DNA of 6,729 nucleotides from an uncultured Collinsella sp. (GTDB taxonomy: Bacteria; Actinomycetota; Coriobacteriia; Coriobacteriales; Coriobacteriaceae). Made by a program: the position numbers and the translations under genes. The notes beneath the pieces are model-generated. The model was not told where the DNA came from, ran no database searches, and worked only from the letters and a program-made list of their open reading frames with translations. This document shows positions 5,547-6,729 of this stretch, one piece after another. Every line of letters starts with the position of its first letter. Within the stretch, counting starts at the first letter, position 1. The stretch lies in contig CAUDCB010000109.1 in assembly GCA_958447915.1 (NCBI GenBank), positions 1 to 6,729 of the forward strand, written 5' to 3'.

Positions 5547-6710
5547 CTATTTAATCACGCGCACGCGATACATCGACGGAATCTGCTTGAGCGCCTCGAT
5601 CGTGCTGCCGTCCAGGTGCTCATCGGTGTCGAACATGGTGTAGGCGTTCTCGCCAGCGGACTCGTTGGTCATGCGCTGCACATTGGCGTTGTCCTTGGCG
5701 AGAATGGCCGTGATCTGGCCGATCATGTTGGGCACGTTGGCATGCAGGCAGGCAATGCGGCTTGCGGCGCGCGCCTTGCCCATGCTGCAGGCGGGGTAGT
5801 TGACGCTGTGCGCGATGTTGCCGTTTTCCAGGTAATCCTTGAGCTCGCTGATGGCCATGTCGGCGCAGTTGGCCTCGGCCTCGCCGGTGCCGGCGCCCGA
5901 ATGCGTGGTGATAAACGGATTTGGCTTCTTGACGGTCTTTGGCGTGGCAAAGTCGCAGCTAAACCAGCTGAGCTTGCCCTCGCGCAGGGCGGCGTCGACG
6001 GCGTCCTCGTCAATGATGGTCTCGCGCGCGTAGTTGATGAGCACGGCGTCGGGCGCCAGCAGGTTAATCTGCTCGGTGCTGATCATACCGATGGTGTCGG
6101 CCTTGCTGGGCACGTGCACGGTGAGGTAGTCGCAGCCGCGGCACAGATCCTCGAGCGTGCCCACGCGCTGCACCTCGCGGCTCAGCACCCACGCGTGCTC
6201 GACGGAAATGAACGGATCGTAGCCGTAAACGTCCATGCCCAGGTCGACACAGGCGTTGGCGACCTTGGAGCCTACGTTGCCCAGGCCGATGACGCCGATG
6301 CGCTTGCCCTTGAGCTCGCGGCCCACAAAGGCCTTCTTGGCTTTTTCGGCATCGACCTGGATCTCGGGGTCGTCGGCGTTGTCGCGCACCCAGTTCATCG
6401 ACTGTACCACGCCGCGGCTCGAGAGCACCAGCATGCCTAGGACGAGCTCCTTGACGGCGTTGCTGTTGGCGCCGGGGGAGTTAAAGACAACGACGCCCTT
6501 CTTGGCGTACTCCTCGACGGGAATGTTGTTGACGCCGGCGCCGCAGCGGGCGATGGCGCGAATGCCCTCGGGCAGCTCGTAGCCGTGCAGGTCGGTCGAG
6601 CGCATCAGGATGGCGTCGGCCTCCTCGGCGGTGCCCACAAACTCGTAGCCCTCGCCAAACTCGACTTTGCCGTCTTTGGTGATGTCGTCGATGGTCTTAA
6701 TCTTACGCAT
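5547..6710 (-). CDS. serA: D-3-phosphoglycerate dehydrogenase
   Basis: A 387-residue NAD-dependent dehydrogenase that oxidises 3-phosphoglycerate to 3-phosphohydroxypyruvate, the first step of the phosphorylated serine pathway, in the cytosol. Domains: N-terminal half of the substrate domain (1-100, with RCGAGVNNI at 55-63), a Rossmann domain (about 130-270) with G142-L-G144-N-V-G147 and the adenosine-ribose acid D165 in GYDPF, catalytic R229 in NYARE and H270 in TTHSGAGT, then a C-terminal ACT domain (about 314-387; HANVPNMIGQIT at 323-334) that probably binds serine for feedback. The length fits the short SerA class rather than the 410-residue E. coli or 530-residue long forms. The usual catalytic glutamate of the E-P segment is not obvious in DFATPK (253-258). 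AAGGAG (complement of 6718-6723) lies seven bases before the ATG. An intrinsic terminator follows, so serA is transcribed separately from the genes to its left. Other D-2-hydroxyacid dehydrogenases are possible but less likely given the ACT domain. Confidence 0.9.
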   Translation of the reverse strand: MRKIKTIDDITKDGKVEFGEGYEFVGTAEEADAILMRSTDLHGYELPEGIRAIARCGAGVNNIPVEEYAKKGVVVFNSPGANSNAVKELVLGMLVLSSRGVVQSMNWVRDNADDPEIQVDAEKAKKAFVGRELKGKRIGVIGLGNVGSKVANACVDLGMDVYGYDPFISVEHAWVLSREVQRVGTLEDLCRGCDYLTVHVPSKADTIGMISTEQINLLAPDAVLINYARETIIDEDAVDAALREGKLSWFSCDFATPKTVKKPNPFITTHSGAGTGEAEANCADMAISELKDYLENGNIAHSVNYPACSMGKARAASRIACLHANVPNMIGQITAILAKDNANVQRMTNESAGENAYTMFDTDEHLDGSTIEALKQIPSMYRVRVIK

Positions 6711-6717
6711 GGAAAAA

Positions 6718-6723
6718 CTCCTT
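6718..6723 (-). promoter_or_regulatory. Shine-Dalgarno AAGGAG of serA
   Basis: The complement of CTCCTT gives a consensus AAGGAG seven bases upstream of the serA ATG. The promoter, and any serine-responsive leader, would lie beyond the window edge. Confidence 0.85.
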
Positions 6724-6729
6724 AGCAGG

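Noticed and set aside
5508..6440. Plus-strand open frame of 310 codons
   Set aside because: It is antisense to serA, with a Val/Gly/Ala/His-rich translation typical of a GC-rich shadow frame.

Overview
The window reads as a chromosomal segment of a high-GC Gram-positive bacterium. From protein style (the short SerA with a C-terminal ACT domain, the YWRDE...HHVPKRSL nitroreductase tail, the large uncharacterised protein at 4146-5195) it looks like a member of the Coriobacteriia, most likely Collinsella or a close relative. That assignment is from memory of these families, not from a search. Coding regions are GC-rich and use GTG/TTG as well as ATG starts. Six protein genes are supported; no RNA gene, CRISPR array or insertion sequence is visible.

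Layout. (1) 88-2039, plus strand: a nitroreductase-family flavoprotein, then an intercistronic palindrome of REP type, then two tandem histidine-phosphatase (phosphoglycerate-mutase-like) paralogues. (2) 2042-3991, minus strand: an M20 zinc metallopeptidase/deacylase followed by a short, divergent DUF1015-like protein, probably one operon. Its last stop codon lies only two bases from that of the second phosphatase (convergent ends). (3) 4146-5195, plus strand: an uncharacterised 349-residue protein. Its C-terminal half carries the landmarks of a DUF559/Vsr-like PD-(D/E)XK nuclease fold, and its N-terminal half resembles the domain found in front of such nucleases in AbiEi-like proteins. (4) 5196-5546: an AT-richer intergenic stretch with a roughly 100-base nested imperfect palindrome, then a strong intrinsic terminator that serves serA. 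(5) 5547-6710, minus strand: serA, D-3-phosphoglycerate dehydrogenase, first step of serine synthesis, with its Shine-Dalgarno just inside the window edge.

How they fit together. serA and the DUF1015-like gene are on the same strand and, as I recall, DUF1015 genes often sit beside serine-biosynthesis genes. Here they are separated by the M20 gene and by the opposite-strand nuclease-like gene with its AT-rich flank, so the latter could be an insertion into a housekeeping neighbourhood. The remaining genes are ordinary accessory metabolism. The most noteworthy items are the nuclease-like protein, the degenerate DUF1015-like protein, and the two non-coding palindromic elements (793-827 and 5264-5363).
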